From assembly GCA_964518595.1 (NCBI GenBank), contig CAZFHA010000008.1:57117-121116 (forward strand): DNA of 64,000 bases, given 5' to 3'. Made by a program: the position numbers and the translations under genes. Below the pieces are notes generated by a model. The model was not told where the DNA came from, ran no database searches, and was given only the letters and a program-made list of their open reading frames with translations. Origin of the DNA: CAZFHA01 sp964518595 (GTDB taxonomy: Bacteria > Bacillota > Clostridia > Saccharofermentanales > Saccharofermentanaceae). Of the stretch, positions 35,152 to 43,100 are shown piece after piece (within the stretch, counting starts at the first letter, position 1; each line of letters begins with the position of its first letter).

Positions 35152-36186
35152 ATGAAAATTGCATTTTATGACACCAAGCCCTATGATCGCATCTGGTTCG
35201 ATAAATATTCCCCTGACTATGGGTTCACGATTAAATACATTGACAGCCGTTTATCTTTGGATACGGTTCTGTTAGCCAAGGGCTGCGAGGCTGTCTGCGT
35301 TTTTGTTAATGATATTGTGGACAAAGACATTATTGATGAATTATATGAAATGGGCGTACGGGTTATTCTGCTCCGTTGCGCCGGCTATAATAATGTTGAT
35401 TTTGAAGCTGCTTTTGACAAGATTCATGTTTTACGCGTCCCTTCCTACTCTCCCCATGCGGTAGCGGAGTATGCGGCGGCCTTGCTTTTGTCAGTCAACC
35501 GTAAAACTCATCGTGCTTACAGTCGAACCCGGGACTTTAACTTTAGCATACAGGGATTGTCCGGCTTTGACCTTCATGGTAAAACGGCAGGAATTGTGGG
35601 TACAGGTAAAATCGGGCGGATCATGATTGATATTCTGCGGGGATTTGGGATGAAGGTTATTGCTTACGACCGTTTCCCAGCCAAAGACACCGATATTGAG
35701 TATGTTTCTCTGGACACGCTCTGGAAGAATGCTGATATTATTTCACTTCACTGCCCATTAACACCGGAAACTGTTTATATTGTTAACGATAAAGCTCTGG
35801 CCAAAATGAAACCCGGAGTTATTTTAATCAACACCTCTAGGGGGGCGTTGGTGGAAACCGGGGCACTGATTGACGCCTTGATTAATCGGAAAATCGGTGG
35901 TGTGGGGCTGGATGTTTACGAGGAAGAAGATGACTACTTTTTTGAGGATCGCTCCGATGATATTTTGGAGGATGAATCTCTGGTTCGCCTCATGAGCTTC
36001 CCCAATGTCTTGATAACTTCTCATCAGGCTTTCTTCACGGATGAAGCTATGGAGGCGATTGCTAAAACAACCTTAGACAATTTAAAGTCTTTTGTTGACC
36101 AAGAGTTTTTGACCAATGAAATCTGTTACCGCTGCGGTGAGGTGCAAAGCTGCGAAAGGGATAATCTTCACAAAAATTGTTTTTAA
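35152..36186 (+). CDS. D-2-hydroxyacid dehydrogenase, D-lactate-dehydrogenase-like
   Basis: The 344-residue enzyme has the NAD-binding motif GIVGTGKIGR (about 144-153) and the catalytic set: Arg in INTSRGALVE, a Glu in the DVYEEEDDYFF region and His in SHQAFFTDEA. The FFEDRS element is typical of D-lactate dehydrogenases of the LdhA type. It would reduce pyruvate to D-lactate with NADH during fermentation. The C-terminus is longer than usual and ends in a Cys-rich tail (CYRCGEVQSC, then a last Cys), which the family does not need. Confidence 0.88.
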   Translation: MKIAFYDTKPYDRIWFDKYSPDYGFTIKYIDSRLSLDTVLLAKGCEAVCVFVNDIVDKDIIDELYEMGVRVILLRCAGYNNVDFEAAFDKIHVLRVPSYSPHAVAEYAAALLLSVNRKTHRAYSRTRDFNFSIQGLSGFDLHGKTAGIVGTGKIGRIMIDILRGFGMKVIAYDRFPAKDTDIEYVSLDTLWKNADIISLHCPLTPETVYIVNDKALAKMKPGVILINTSRGALVETGALIDALINRKIGGVGLDVYEEEDDYFFEDRSDDILEDESLVRLMSFPNVLITSHQAFFTDEAMEAIAKTTLDNLKSFVDQEFLTNEICYRCGEVQSCERDNLHKNCF

Positions 36187-36206
36187 CGAAGGAATGGACA
36201 TAAAGA

Positions 36207-36247
36207 AAGGAGCAGCCTGGAAAGCCTAAGGCTGGCCGGCACAACAT
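36207..36247 (+). promoter_or_regulatory. ribosome binding site separated from its start codon by a hairpin
   Basis: AAGGAG (36207-36212) lies 35 nt before the ATG at 36248, too far for normal use. CAGCCT (36213-36218) and AGGCTG (36229-36234) can fold into a hairpin between them and reduce the effective distance to about 13 nt. No closer start exists in frame because a TAA lies at 36227-36229. Confidence 0.35.
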
Positions 36248-37834
36248 ATGAAACTATCCGAATGGCTTAAGAAGAATAAGGTTCATGAGCAAGAGGCGCC
36301 CAGTATCACAGAGGAGGCCTTACATTCGGCTGTGGAAGAATTGTGGTTCTCCCTCTGTGATAATCCTAACCAACAAGAGTCCTTGGAGGAGATGCTGGAA
36401 ATTTGCCGCCATCGTGGCGGTGAACGGGCTGTGCAAGCGGCGCTTCAACAATTAGCCGCGGCTCCCGGAGCGAGTCTGCCCCAGATTCTTTTAGCGGATG
36501 CGGCACTTCAGGAAGGGCGGACAGACAGCGCACGAAGGTACTATCAGGAGGCTTTACGCCAAGATAATGCCACGGATTTTTTCCGAATTTCGGCTAACCT
36601 AGGGAATCGGGGTTATCCTCAACTGATGGTGGATCTGCTGCTACCCCTTTATGATTTGCAAAAGCATGGGCTCTACCCTGGTATGAATCTGTTTATTGCC
36701 GCCCTTGAATCAGGACAGATTACTCAGGGGGTAAGTCTTCTGGAGCGTCTGAAAAAGACTTTCCCTCAAGAGATTGAGGCGTATTTGCCTGATCTTTCTC
36801 AGCGCATCCAAAAAGCTGAGCGAGCAGCTGAGCTCAATATTGTTCCAGATTTTTCTCCGCAAGAGGGGGGAGAGGCTGTTTCGCACACAGCTACTACTGA
36901 AGAGAAAAGTGACGCTTTGGCTTCTTTTCGGCAGACGGCTTTTCTGGTGGCTTTGGATCAGCCCCCTTGGGCCTTTTCCTTTCCGGGTGTTGTAGCACTC
37001 TTACCTTTATCCACTGAAAGAAAGAGAGTGGGCTTACACGTGTATGCCAATACTACGCCGGATAAGGTTGTTGAGGATAAGGAGGGAATCAAAGCTGCTG
37101 AGTTGGCCTTAGGGATTCCCTTGCTTTTACAGGAAAAAATGCTTTTTGAATCCACGGGATATCCGGTTTTACTAGTCCCTACGGCTTTTAATGATGGACC
37201 TCAGAGCAGTGGCCTTGAGCCGGATGTTCAGAGCATGTTTGGGGTTTGTGCTCGAGAAAATTTAGATTATATTATCGCCGGTACAGTTTATCAGGACCGG
37301 GATTGTTTTCGGATTCGCAGCTGGATTTTAGATCGAGACAAGAAGAGTGCTCGGATTGTTTCAAAGGATATTCCCTTCTTGCAGTGGGAGGGAGTTATTT
37401 CCGAACTGGTGGTGGAGCTGCTGCGTCCCTTTGCTCCAAAGAGGCAAGAACCCAGCGAATTGTCTCGGCAAATTTTCAGATCGCCCCTGCGTTCTGGGCT
37501 TTTACAGGAGCATATGAAAGGTGCACGATACTTGCTTTTACAACAATTGATTGCCGGTAAGCATTGTGTACCAGATTGCTTACCTCTGCCCCAGGAGTAT
37601 TTGGCTACGTATACGGCTTTATGCGCAGGTGACTCTAAGAGTCAATTGTTTTTCTTGTATCTTTTGAGTGGCATGTGGCAGAACTTAGCTATGGGGGGAA
37701 CAGAATATAAGAACTTTCGGCAGCAGCTTTATTTTATTGCCGATAAGAATCGCTATGCCCCACCGATCAAAGCAACTTTTGCTCAAATTAATCGTTTGCT
37801 GATGGATAGGGCTGAACCGAACCAGCAAGGCTAG
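36248..37834 (+). CDS. unrecognised TPR-like cytosolic protein
   Basis: The 528-residue protein has no signal or membrane segment. The N-terminal ~200 residues are helical and Ala/Leu/Gln-rich with TPR-like units (AALQQLAAAPGASLPQILLADAALQEGRTDSARRYYQEALRQ). Residues ~240-410 are alpha/beta and contain NLDYIIAGTVYQDRDCFRIRS, a pattern reminiscent of TolB-N/FlgO-type domains. The end is helical. I do not recognise a family. It lies between a dehydrogenase gene and a sugar kinase gene, 21 bp from the latter, so it may be co-transcribed with the kinase. Confidence 0.6.
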   Translation: MKLSEWLKKNKVHEQEAPSITEEALHSAVEELWFSLCDNPNQQESLEEMLEICRHRGGERAVQAALQQLAAAPGASLPQILLADAALQEGRTDSARRYYQEALRQDNATDFFRISANLGNRGYPQLMVDLLLPLYDLQKHGLYPGMNLFIAALESGQITQGVSLLERLKKTFPQEIEAYLPDLSQRIQKAERAAELNIVPDFSPQEGGEAVSHTATTEEKSDALASFRQTAFLVALDQPPWAFSFPGVVALLPLSTERKRVGLHVYANTTPDKVVEDKEGIKAAELALGIPLLLQEKMLFESTGYPVLLVPTAFNDGPQSSGLEPDVQSMFGVCARENLDYIIAGTVYQDRDCFRIRSWILDRDKKSARIVSKDIPFLQWEGVISELVVELLRPFAPKRQEPSELSRQIFRSPLRSGLLQEHMKGARYLLLQQLIAGKHCVPDCLPLPQEYLATYTALCAGDSKSQLFFLYLLSGMWQNLAMGGTEYKNFRQQLYFIADKNRYAPPIKATFAQINRLLMDRAEPNQQG

Positions 37835-37855
37835 GAAACGGACAGGAGAGGGATT

Positions 37856-38821
37856 ATGAATAAGAGAAGATTTGATGTAGTATCTTTAGGCGAGCTTCTG
37901 ATTGATTTTACCCCTTATGGACAAAGTGACCAGGGACATAGTGTGCTAGAGGTGAATCCTGGTGGTGGCCCCTGTAATGTTCTGTCCATGGTAAGTAGTT
38001 TAGGTGGTAAAACCGCCTTTATCGGCAAGGTGGGGGATGACCATTTTGGTCATCTTCTGGCTCAGCAGGTAGCCGCCCGAGCTATTAATGTTGATGGTCT
38101 TGTGTTTGATAAGAATTACTTTACCACTTTGGCTTTTGTTCATCTTGATCAAGATGGAGACCGTAGTTTTAGCTTTGCACGTAAGCCCGGTGCTGACATT
38201 ATGCTTACCCAAGAGGAAGTGAAAATGAATATCATTACTGATAGTTTGATTTTTCATTTTTCCACTTTGTCCATGACGGATGAGCCTATCAGACAGACGA
38301 TTCAAGTCGCGGTGACGGAGGCTAAAGCTGCCGGGACACTACTTTCCTTTGATCCCAATATTCGTCCGCCCCTGTGGCGCAGTATGGAGGAGGCTAAGGA
38401 ATGGATGCATTATGGATTTTCCCAATGCGATATTCTCAAAGTCTCGGAAGAGGAGCTCTATTTAGCTACAGGGCTGGAAGAGATTAAACCAGCTGTTCAG
38501 CAGCTTCTAAGCCAGTACCCCAATATTAAGCTGATTTTTGCAACTTTGGGCAAAGAGGGTTGCTATTATCAAATGGGAACAAAGTCTGGAAATAGTCCGG
38601 CTTTTACAGTTAAAACTATTGATACTACCGGAGCAGGAGATACTTTTATTGGTACTTGCCTCTATCAAATTGCTCAAAAAGGCAGCTTGAATTTTAGCTT
38701 GCCTGAGTTGGAGGAGATGGCTGCCTTGGCTAATGCGGCTGCCTCTCTTATCACGACCCGGCGAGGTGCCCTGAATGCAGTACCAACCCTGGAAGAGATC
38801 GAAACACTTCTGCTACTTTAG
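37856..38821 (+). CDS. PfkB-family sugar kinase, fructokinase-like
   Basis: The 321-residue kinase has the PfkB N-terminal signature (GGGPCNVLSMVSSLGGKTAFIGKVGDD, in parts) and the C-terminal TIDTTGAGDTFIGTCLY with the catalytic Asp. The GELLIDFTP start and the FDPNIRPPLW motif are typical of bacterial fructokinases (ScrK-like), so fructose is a likely substrate, but ribo- or deoxy-gluconate kinases share these motifs. ACAGGAGAGGG precedes the ATG. Confidence 0.85.
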   Translation: MNKRRFDVVSLGELLIDFTPYGQSDQGHSVLEVNPGGGPCNVLSMVSSLGGKTAFIGKVGDDHFGHLLAQQVAARAINVDGLVFDKNYFTTLAFVHLDQDGDRSFSFARKPGADIMLTQEEVKMNIITDSLIFHFSTLSMTDEPIRQTIQVAVTEAKAAGTLLSFDPNIRPPLWRSMEEAKEWMHYGFSQCDILKVSEEELYLATGLEEIKPAVQQLLSQYPNIKLIFATLGKEGCYYQMGTKSGNSPAFTVKTIDTTGAGDTFIGTCLYQIAQKGSLNFSLPELEEMAALANAAASLITTRRGALNAVPTLEEIETLLLL

Positions 38822-38884
38822 CTGTTAATTTTTGATTATAGAAACGTAAAAGCAACCTATCTGTTGCAATAATGTATGAGAGTA

Positions 38885-38923
38885 AAACACCCCTCTTTTC
38901 AAACAGAAAGGAAGGGTGTTTTT
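38885..38923 (+). terminator. intrinsic terminator after the sugar kinase
   Basis: AAACACCC pairs with GGGTGTTT (38914-38921), and the 3' arm runs into a T tract. The A-rich 5' arm also makes it usable for the convergent deacetylase gene on the minus strand. Confidence 0.75.
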
Positions 38924-38946
38924 AGACTCGTTCTGCGATTTAGATT

Positions 38947-39918
38947 CTAAGGGAGTGTATTCAAGCTATATCCTTCCGCTTGGAGAAAATCCAGCATTTG
39001 GTTCAAGGTTTCTGCATTTGTCTTTGAGCCTACATGGAGCAGAAAAACAGCTCCATTATGATGGTTATTCCTTAGAATCGTCATGGTTTCTTCTGGGGTT
39101 GGTTGGTTATTCACGTCATAGTCGCGATAAGCAATACTCCAAAATACCGTCTTATAGCCCAAAGCAGAGGTGACAGCTAGAGAGGCCTGACTATAAGCTC
39201 CCATGGGAGGACGCATATACTTTATCATTGACTGCCCGGTAGTGGCTGAAAAGGATTGCTCCACCCCTTCTAATTCTGCCCGAATTTCTTCTGGACTGAT
39301 CTTAGGCAGAGCCGGGTGATGAACGGTATGATTGGCTACCAAGTGACCTTCATTTACCATGCGTTTAATGAGATCAGGGTTGTTGGTGATGAAATCGCCG
39401 GTGACAAAAAAAGTTACCGTAACGTTTCTTGCCTTCAAGGTATCCAGAATTGATGTGGCATAGCCTGAATCAGCTCCGCAATCAAAGGTTAAATAGAAGT
39501 TCTTTCCTTCTGTACTGCCTAAATAAATACCATTATATTGATTGAGCCAGGGTGTAATATTGCCGGGAATTCCCGGGGTAGTATGCTGACTATTTCTAAT
39601 ATTGTACCACTCATTATAGCCTTGATCTAAACCGGAAATATCCGGTAAGCCTGCCGGGGGAGGACTGGTTTCTGGCGGAGTCGTGGTAGTTGGAGGAACA
39701 GGTGCGGTAGTTTCGGGAACGGGGGGAGTCGTAGTAGTGGGGGGCAGGGTAGTCTCTGTTATAGCCTCTGTGGGGAGAGTGGTGGTGACCGCTACCGGCT
39801 CAGTTTCAGATTCGCTAGGCAAGCGAGGGGGCTGAGGGCGCTGGGTGCAGCCTACTAGGCCAACGATGATAATGATACATAGGAGCAGAGAAAAAATTTT
39901 ATAGACAATTCTGCCCAT
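38947..39918 (-). CDS. polysaccharide deacetylase lipoprotein, PdaA-like
   Basis: The 323-residue protein has a lipoprotein signal with lipobox VGLVGC, then a Pro/Thr-rich spacer of about 70 residues and a NodB deacetylase domain. Metal and catalytic elements are LTFDCGADSG (Asp), NHTVHHP (His-His), RPPMGAYS and LLHVGSKTNAE. The framework NGIYLGSTEGKNFYLTFDCG and the LLHxxSxxNAE ending match PdaA, which deacetylates N-acetylmuramic acid during muramic-lactam synthesis; PdaA normally has LTFDNG. The lipoprotein anchor and the long spacer place it at the wall. AGGAGGAACACT precedes the ATG. Confidence 0.85.
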   Translation of the reverse strand: MGRIVYKIFSLLLCIIIIVGLVGCTQRPQPPRLPSESETEPVAVTTTLPTEAITETTLPPTTTTPPVPETTAPVPPTTTTPPETSPPPAGLPDISGLDQGYNEWYNIRNSQHTTPGIPGNITPWLNQYNGIYLGSTEGKNFYLTFDCGADSGYATSILDTLKARNVTVTFFVTGDFITNNPDLIKRMVNEGHLVANHTVHHPALPKISPEEIRAELEGVEQSFSATTGQSMIKYMRPPMGAYSQASLAVTSALGYKTVFWSIAYRDYDVNNQPTPEETMTILRNNHHNGAVFLLHVGSKTNAETLNQMLDFLQAEGYSLNTLP

Positions 39919-39990
39919 AGTGTTCCTCCTGAAGGTTAATTTAGATTTTTAGGGGAAAGATAGTCTTATTATGACATATTTTTGTTTCAG

Positions 39991-41553
39991 CTACCTAACA
40001 TTTTTATCACTTTCCCAAAATTCGGCAAAACTATCTTCCAAACGTTGCAGTTTGTGGTCTTTAAGCAGAAGTACCTTGTTGCAGATTGCTTTGAGGAAAT
40101 ACAAGTCATGAGAGACCAAGAGTAAGGTGCCTTCGTATAAGGACAAGGTGTCTTGCAGAGTCTGGCGTGTGGCCAGATCAATATGATTAGTCGGTTCATC
40201 TAAGATGATAATGTCTCTCTGCTGAAGGATTCCTTGAGACAGGTACAACTTCATTCGTTCTCCCGGACTTAAGCTGGCTAAGGGTCTGGATAGTAGCTGG
40301 CTGTTCAGACCTAAATAGTTAAGCAGAGCCCTCTGCTGCCCTCCCAACATAGGTAGTTGTTCTGTTAAATAACCCAGCCCTGTAAGATTCTTGGGCAACG
40401 TAGCAAAGCGATCATCCAGGTTTTGAGGGAGGTAAAAGGGATTGGCTGTAGGGCTGACCCAGAGTTCCCCGGCGGTAGGTTTTTGCCGTCCTAAAACCAA
40501 AGCAAGAAAGGAGGTTTTACCCGATCCATTTTCACCCCAAAGGGCGACCTTTTCTCCGCGTTTCAGGGCAAAGTTAGCCTTTTCCCAGAGCAGATGATCG
40601 CCGTAAGAGAATGCTAGATCCCGAGCTTCAATCATCGGTCGGCCGTGAGGTGTACTTCCCTTAATCTCAAAGCGCAGAGGGGACTGATTCTGTGGCCGCT
40701 CCGGCAGGTCTTGGCGGAGACGCTCTAAACGGCGGATATCATTTTTAGCTTTGCGCTCTAGTTTTCCAGCCTTAGCCCGTTTATATTCTTTTACCCCAAT
40801 TTTGTTACCGCTGCTATCGGGTTTTCGAGAATCACGATGAGCCTTTTCTGCCCAGTCCTTAACTTGGTTTATGGAAGTCTCTAGCTGTTTTTGCTCACGG
40901 CGGCTGATCTCGTAATTTTGCTGGGCTATGTCTTGTTGTCGCTTTTTTTCGCTGGCGTAAGCACTGTAGCCGCCGGGAAAATAGTTGATTTTACCTGCAG
41001 CTAGTTCCCAGATACCTTCACAAACTTGATCCAAAAAGTAACGGTCATGAGATACAACAACTAGAGCACCGCTATACTGATTCAATAGTTTGATTAGCGT
41101 GTCTAATCCGGCTATATCTAAGTTATTCGTAGGTTCATCCAAGAGTAAAAGCTGTGGCTTTTGTGATAGAGTACGACTTAAGGCCAGCCGCATGCCTTCA
41201 CCGCCGGATAGAAATTCTTGATTATTTGACTGGATGAATGCCGCAGAAGGTGAGAATTTTTTTAGAACTTTAGCTGTCTCGAAGTTTTGACTACTCTCCT
41301 GACTATAAGGCGAATACTCCTTTCTCTGACTTTCTTGAGGAAGATAGATAATTTGGCTTGGTTTAGGAAGAATCAGCTTTCCTTGTTCAGGGGTTCGAAG
41401 GCCAGCCAGAACTTGGAGTAGCGTGCTTTTTCCTTGGCCATTGTTGCCCACAAGACCGACTTTTTCCCCGGTTTGTAGTGACAAGGAAAGATCATCAAAA
41501 AGGATACGTTCACCAAAGCTATAGTGCAGTTTACTTAGGGATAATAGTTGCAT
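39991..41553 (-). CDS. ABC-F family ATPase, possible antibiotic-protection protein
   Basis: The 520-residue protein has two ABC domains and no membrane segment. Walker A motifs are GNNGQGKST and GENGSGKTS; signatures are LSGGEGMRL and LSPGERMKL; Walker B motifs LLLLDEPTNNLD and IIILDEPTNHID carry the ABC-F Asn/His pattern. The interdomain linker (about 195-290) is basic and helical. ABC-F proteins act on ribosomes as translation factors or displace ribosome-bound antibiotics (Vga/Lsa/Msr types). The size and the attenuator-like leader upstream (41554-41790) favour the resistance type; this is an inference. Confidence 0.85.
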   Translation of the reverse strand: MQLLSLSKLHYSFGERILFDDLSLSLQTGEKVGLVGNNGQGKSTLLQVLAGLRTPEQGKLILPKPSQIIYLPQESQRKEYSPYSQESSQNFETAKVLKKFSPSAAFIQSNNQEFLSGGEGMRLALSRTLSQKPQLLLLDEPTNNLDIAGLDTLIKLLNQYSGALVVVSHDRYFLDQVCEGIWELAAGKINYFPGGYSAYASEKKRQQDIAQQNYEISRREQKQLETSINQVKDWAEKAHRDSRKPDSSGNKIGVKEYKRAKAGKLERKAKNDIRRLERLRQDLPERPQNQSPLRFEIKGSTPHGRPMIEARDLAFSYGDHLLWEKANFALKRGEKVALWGENGSGKTSFLALVLGRQKPTAGELWVSPTANPFYLPQNLDDRFATLPKNLTGLGYLTEQLPMLGGQQRALLNYLGLNSQLLSRPLASLSPGERMKLYLSQGILQQRDIIILDEPTNHIDLATRQTLQDTLSLYEGTLLLVSHDLYFLKAICNKVLLLKDHKLQRLEDSFAEFWESDKNVR

Positions 41554-41572
41554 AATTTCTCCAATCAGGCAG

Positions 41573-41603
41573 AAAAAAGCCTCTGCCAGGAAGCGGCAAA
41601 GGC
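41573..41603 (-). terminator. intrinsic terminator in the ABC-F leader
   Basis: On the minus strand GCCTTTGCC (41603-41595) pairs with GGCAGAGGC (41587-41579) with one wobble, and six T follow (41578-41573). It ends 19 bp before the ABC-F start codon, so it would stop transcription before the gene unless an alternative fold prevents it. Confidence 0.75.
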
Positions 41604-41771
41604 TAGCTCACAAAACTGATCGGTACTATAGGAGGTATCCCTACCGGGGAGCCTTCATAAAACCTAACAGACGAAAACCTTTGCTGCACAAAAACCTCCG
41701 AAATCATCTCGGAGTATATTTCTGTTGATCCATGCAAAGATTCTTATTTCATATTCGTCTGCCGACCTCCT
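41573..41771 (-). promoter_or_regulatory. ABC-F leader: upstream ORFs, switchable stems and terminator
   Basis: Read on the minus strand. An AGGAGG (41771-41766) precedes a two-codon ORF ATG-AAA-TAA (41752-41744), and a nine-codon ORF runs from 41733 to 41704. CAGACGAA (41761-41754) can pair with TTCGTCTG (41675-41668), enclosing a TCGGAG-type hairpin (41696-41714). GCAAAGG (41684-41678) can pair with CCTTTGC (41602-41596), which is the 5' arm of the final terminator, so it is an antiterminator candidate. This is the layout of ribosome-mediated attenuation seen before other ABC-F genes. Confidence 0.55.
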
Positions 41772-41785
41772 GTAAAAATTATGTA

Positions 41786-42163
41786 TTACTTTAATGAATA
41801 AAAGCTAAGAAATTGACCAATGGCCTTGATATCACAGCGACCAGAGAATTCAAACTTAACCTTACCCATACCACTAAACCAAATTTCTAACTCACTGTCA
41901 AGATCAATCGTTCCGGCTGTCTCTATGCTAAAGGTCTGAATTTTGGCATAGGGTAGAGTGGTAAAATCACGCTTCTTGCCAGTAATTCCCTGGACATTAA
42001 CAGCGATAACCCGCATGTTAGTAAAAATAATCATATCCCGAACGCTTTGAAAGGCTTCTAAAATTTTCTCGTTCTGAATTAGGAGTTCCCCCACCATCTG
42101 ATTGCCTTGCTCAACTCCTACTGGGCGTAGTTTTAGATACTTAGCATTTTGAAAATCAATCAT
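41786..42163 (-). CDS. bacterial PH-domain protein (bPH_1/DUF1696-like)
   Basis: This 125-residue soluble protein is one bacterial pleckstrin-homology domain. The pattern GELLIQNEKILEAFQSVRDMIIFTNMRVIAVNVQGITGKK followed by LPYAKIQTFSIETAG is diagnostic of the bPH_1 family; the last strand and helix (FSGRCDIKAIGQFLS) complete it. The role is unknown and such proteins are thought to form rings. TTGGAGGATG precedes the start; a TATAAT reads on the minus strand at 42202-42197. The ABC-F leader begins right after its stop. Confidence 0.88.
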   Translation of the reverse strand: MIDFQNAKYLKLRPVGVEQGNQMVGELLIQNEKILEAFQSVRDMIIFTNMRVIAVNVQGITGKKRDFTTLPYAKIQTFSIETAGTIDLDSELEIWFSGMGKVKFEFSGRCDIKAIGQFLSFYSLK

Positions 42164-42252
42164 ACATCATCCTCCAAATTTTGAATTGAATTAGTAATTA
42201 TAGTTTTAGATTATGCTTTCTAATCACAGCTATAATAACACAAAAATAGAAC

Positions 42253-42283
42253 AAAAATATCCCCCACACAGGGGGTATTTTGT
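42253..42283 (-). terminator. terminator after the cystatin-like lipoprotein gene
   Basis: CCCCC (42261-42265) pairs with GGGGG (42271-42275) around ACACA, with AAAATA/TATTTT extensions and one bulge. On the minus strand the stem ends in an ATATTTTTGTT tract. Confidence 0.7.
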
Positions 42284-42318
42284 GCTGAAAAACTAGTGGT
42301 TGGAGCTGATATAAAATC

Positions 42319-42720
42319 TTAAGCTTTTACTTCTACAGGTTCTTCTTTAACAAATTTGGCTTTCTCATCAGCATTTAGAGATTTGAAAATAAAGACATGA
42401 GCATTAGAGGCGATGTCACCATTAACTACTCTGACCAAAAAACGATAGTTAGTACCGGCAACTACTTGAGTGGCTACTTTTAACACTTCATAATTAGAAG
42501 CTTTGTCACCCATGGCCTCATCAAAAATAGCCTTATCTTCAGCAGTAGCTTCTCTATCTTCGGTAAAGGCTCCTACTGCATCTGTTCCAGCGCTACTACC
42601 ACTTGTAGTTTCAGCCTTTGTAGAGGACGGGGAGGTTGTAGCGGCAGCTCCGCCGCCGCAAGCGGCTAAGGTAGAAAGTGTAAGTACTAAGGCCAGACCG
42701 AGAATAACTATTTTTTTCAT
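42319..42720 (-). CDS. lipoprotein with a stefin-like cystatin domain
   Basis: ATG at 42720 is set by AAAGGAGA; an in-frame TTG 18 bp upstream lacks a site. The 133-residue protein has a lipoprotein signal with lipobox LAAC (Cys21), a Ser/Thr/Ala-rich spacer to about residue 48, then an ~85-residue domain that aligns well by eye with animal stefins. It has the N-terminal Gly (VGAFTEDREATAED, Gly50), the inhibitory loop QVVAGTNY (85-92) and the later strand VFIFKSLNADE, like stefin VFKSLPGQNE. Cystatins block papain-type cysteine proteases by inserting the Gly, the QxVxG loop and a second loop. A membrane-anchored extracellular inhibitor is the natural reading. Inhibition is untested. Confidence 0.75.
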   Translation of the reverse strand: MKKIVILGLALVLTLSTLAACGGGAAATTSPSSTKAETTSGSSAGTDAVGAFTEDREATAEDKAIFDEAMGDKASNYEVLKVATQVVAGTNYRFLVRVVNGDIASNAHVFIFKSLNADEKAKFVKEEPVEVKA

Positions 42721-43100
42721 AAGTTTGTCTCCTTTCAACTGTCCAGACAGTGCTAAAAGTTGTCAAATTTGCTTGTTCAATTTTATTTAGATTTACTTAT
42801 ATTATAGCCTCTTTTTTAGGTAGCGGTTCATTTTTTCCTTATATGACAATAATGTTAGTCTCAAAAAGGCAATAGGAAAGTACTTATACCAAGACTGGTG
42901 AAAGGAAATTTATCGCTGCGGCTATCAAAATGATGACAGCTAATAACTTCTTGTTATTGTGCACAAAAATTTTCTTGACGTCAGGACTGGTCTATGATAT
43001 TTTGAGTTCATGAAAAGCATTTCACGACATAAAAAGCTGATTTGATAGATTGTTTTTTATGCACTATGTACGGTAAAAATGATTTTGCCAGAGAGGAGTT
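42721..43100. other. 380-bp divergent intergenic region (cystatin-like gene / lacI-type gene)
   Basis: Next to the lipoprotein's ribosome binding site is the palindrome ACTGTC-CA-GACAGT (42738-42751), which would form a short hairpin in its leader. A minus-strand TATAAT lies at 42806-42801. The regulator promoter and operator occupy 42975-43024. The middle (about 42840-42960) shows no clear element. Confidence 0.45.
42975..43024 (+). promoter_or_regulatory. promoter and LacI/cre-like operator of the regulator gene
   Basis: TTGACG (42975-42980), 17 nt and TATTTT (42998-43003) form the promoter. The near-palindrome TGAAAAGCATTTCA (43011-43024) sits at about +2 to +15. It resembles LacI-family and cre sites (TGAAA-n-CG-n-TTTCA) except that the centre is GC. 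It is probably bound by the regulator itself, by CcpA, or both. Confidence 0.5.

Noticed and set aside
41573..41790. A T-box leader for the ABC-F gene
   Set aside because: The T-box consensus AGGGTGGNACCGCG is absent and the gene is not an aminoacyl-tRNA or amino acid gene.
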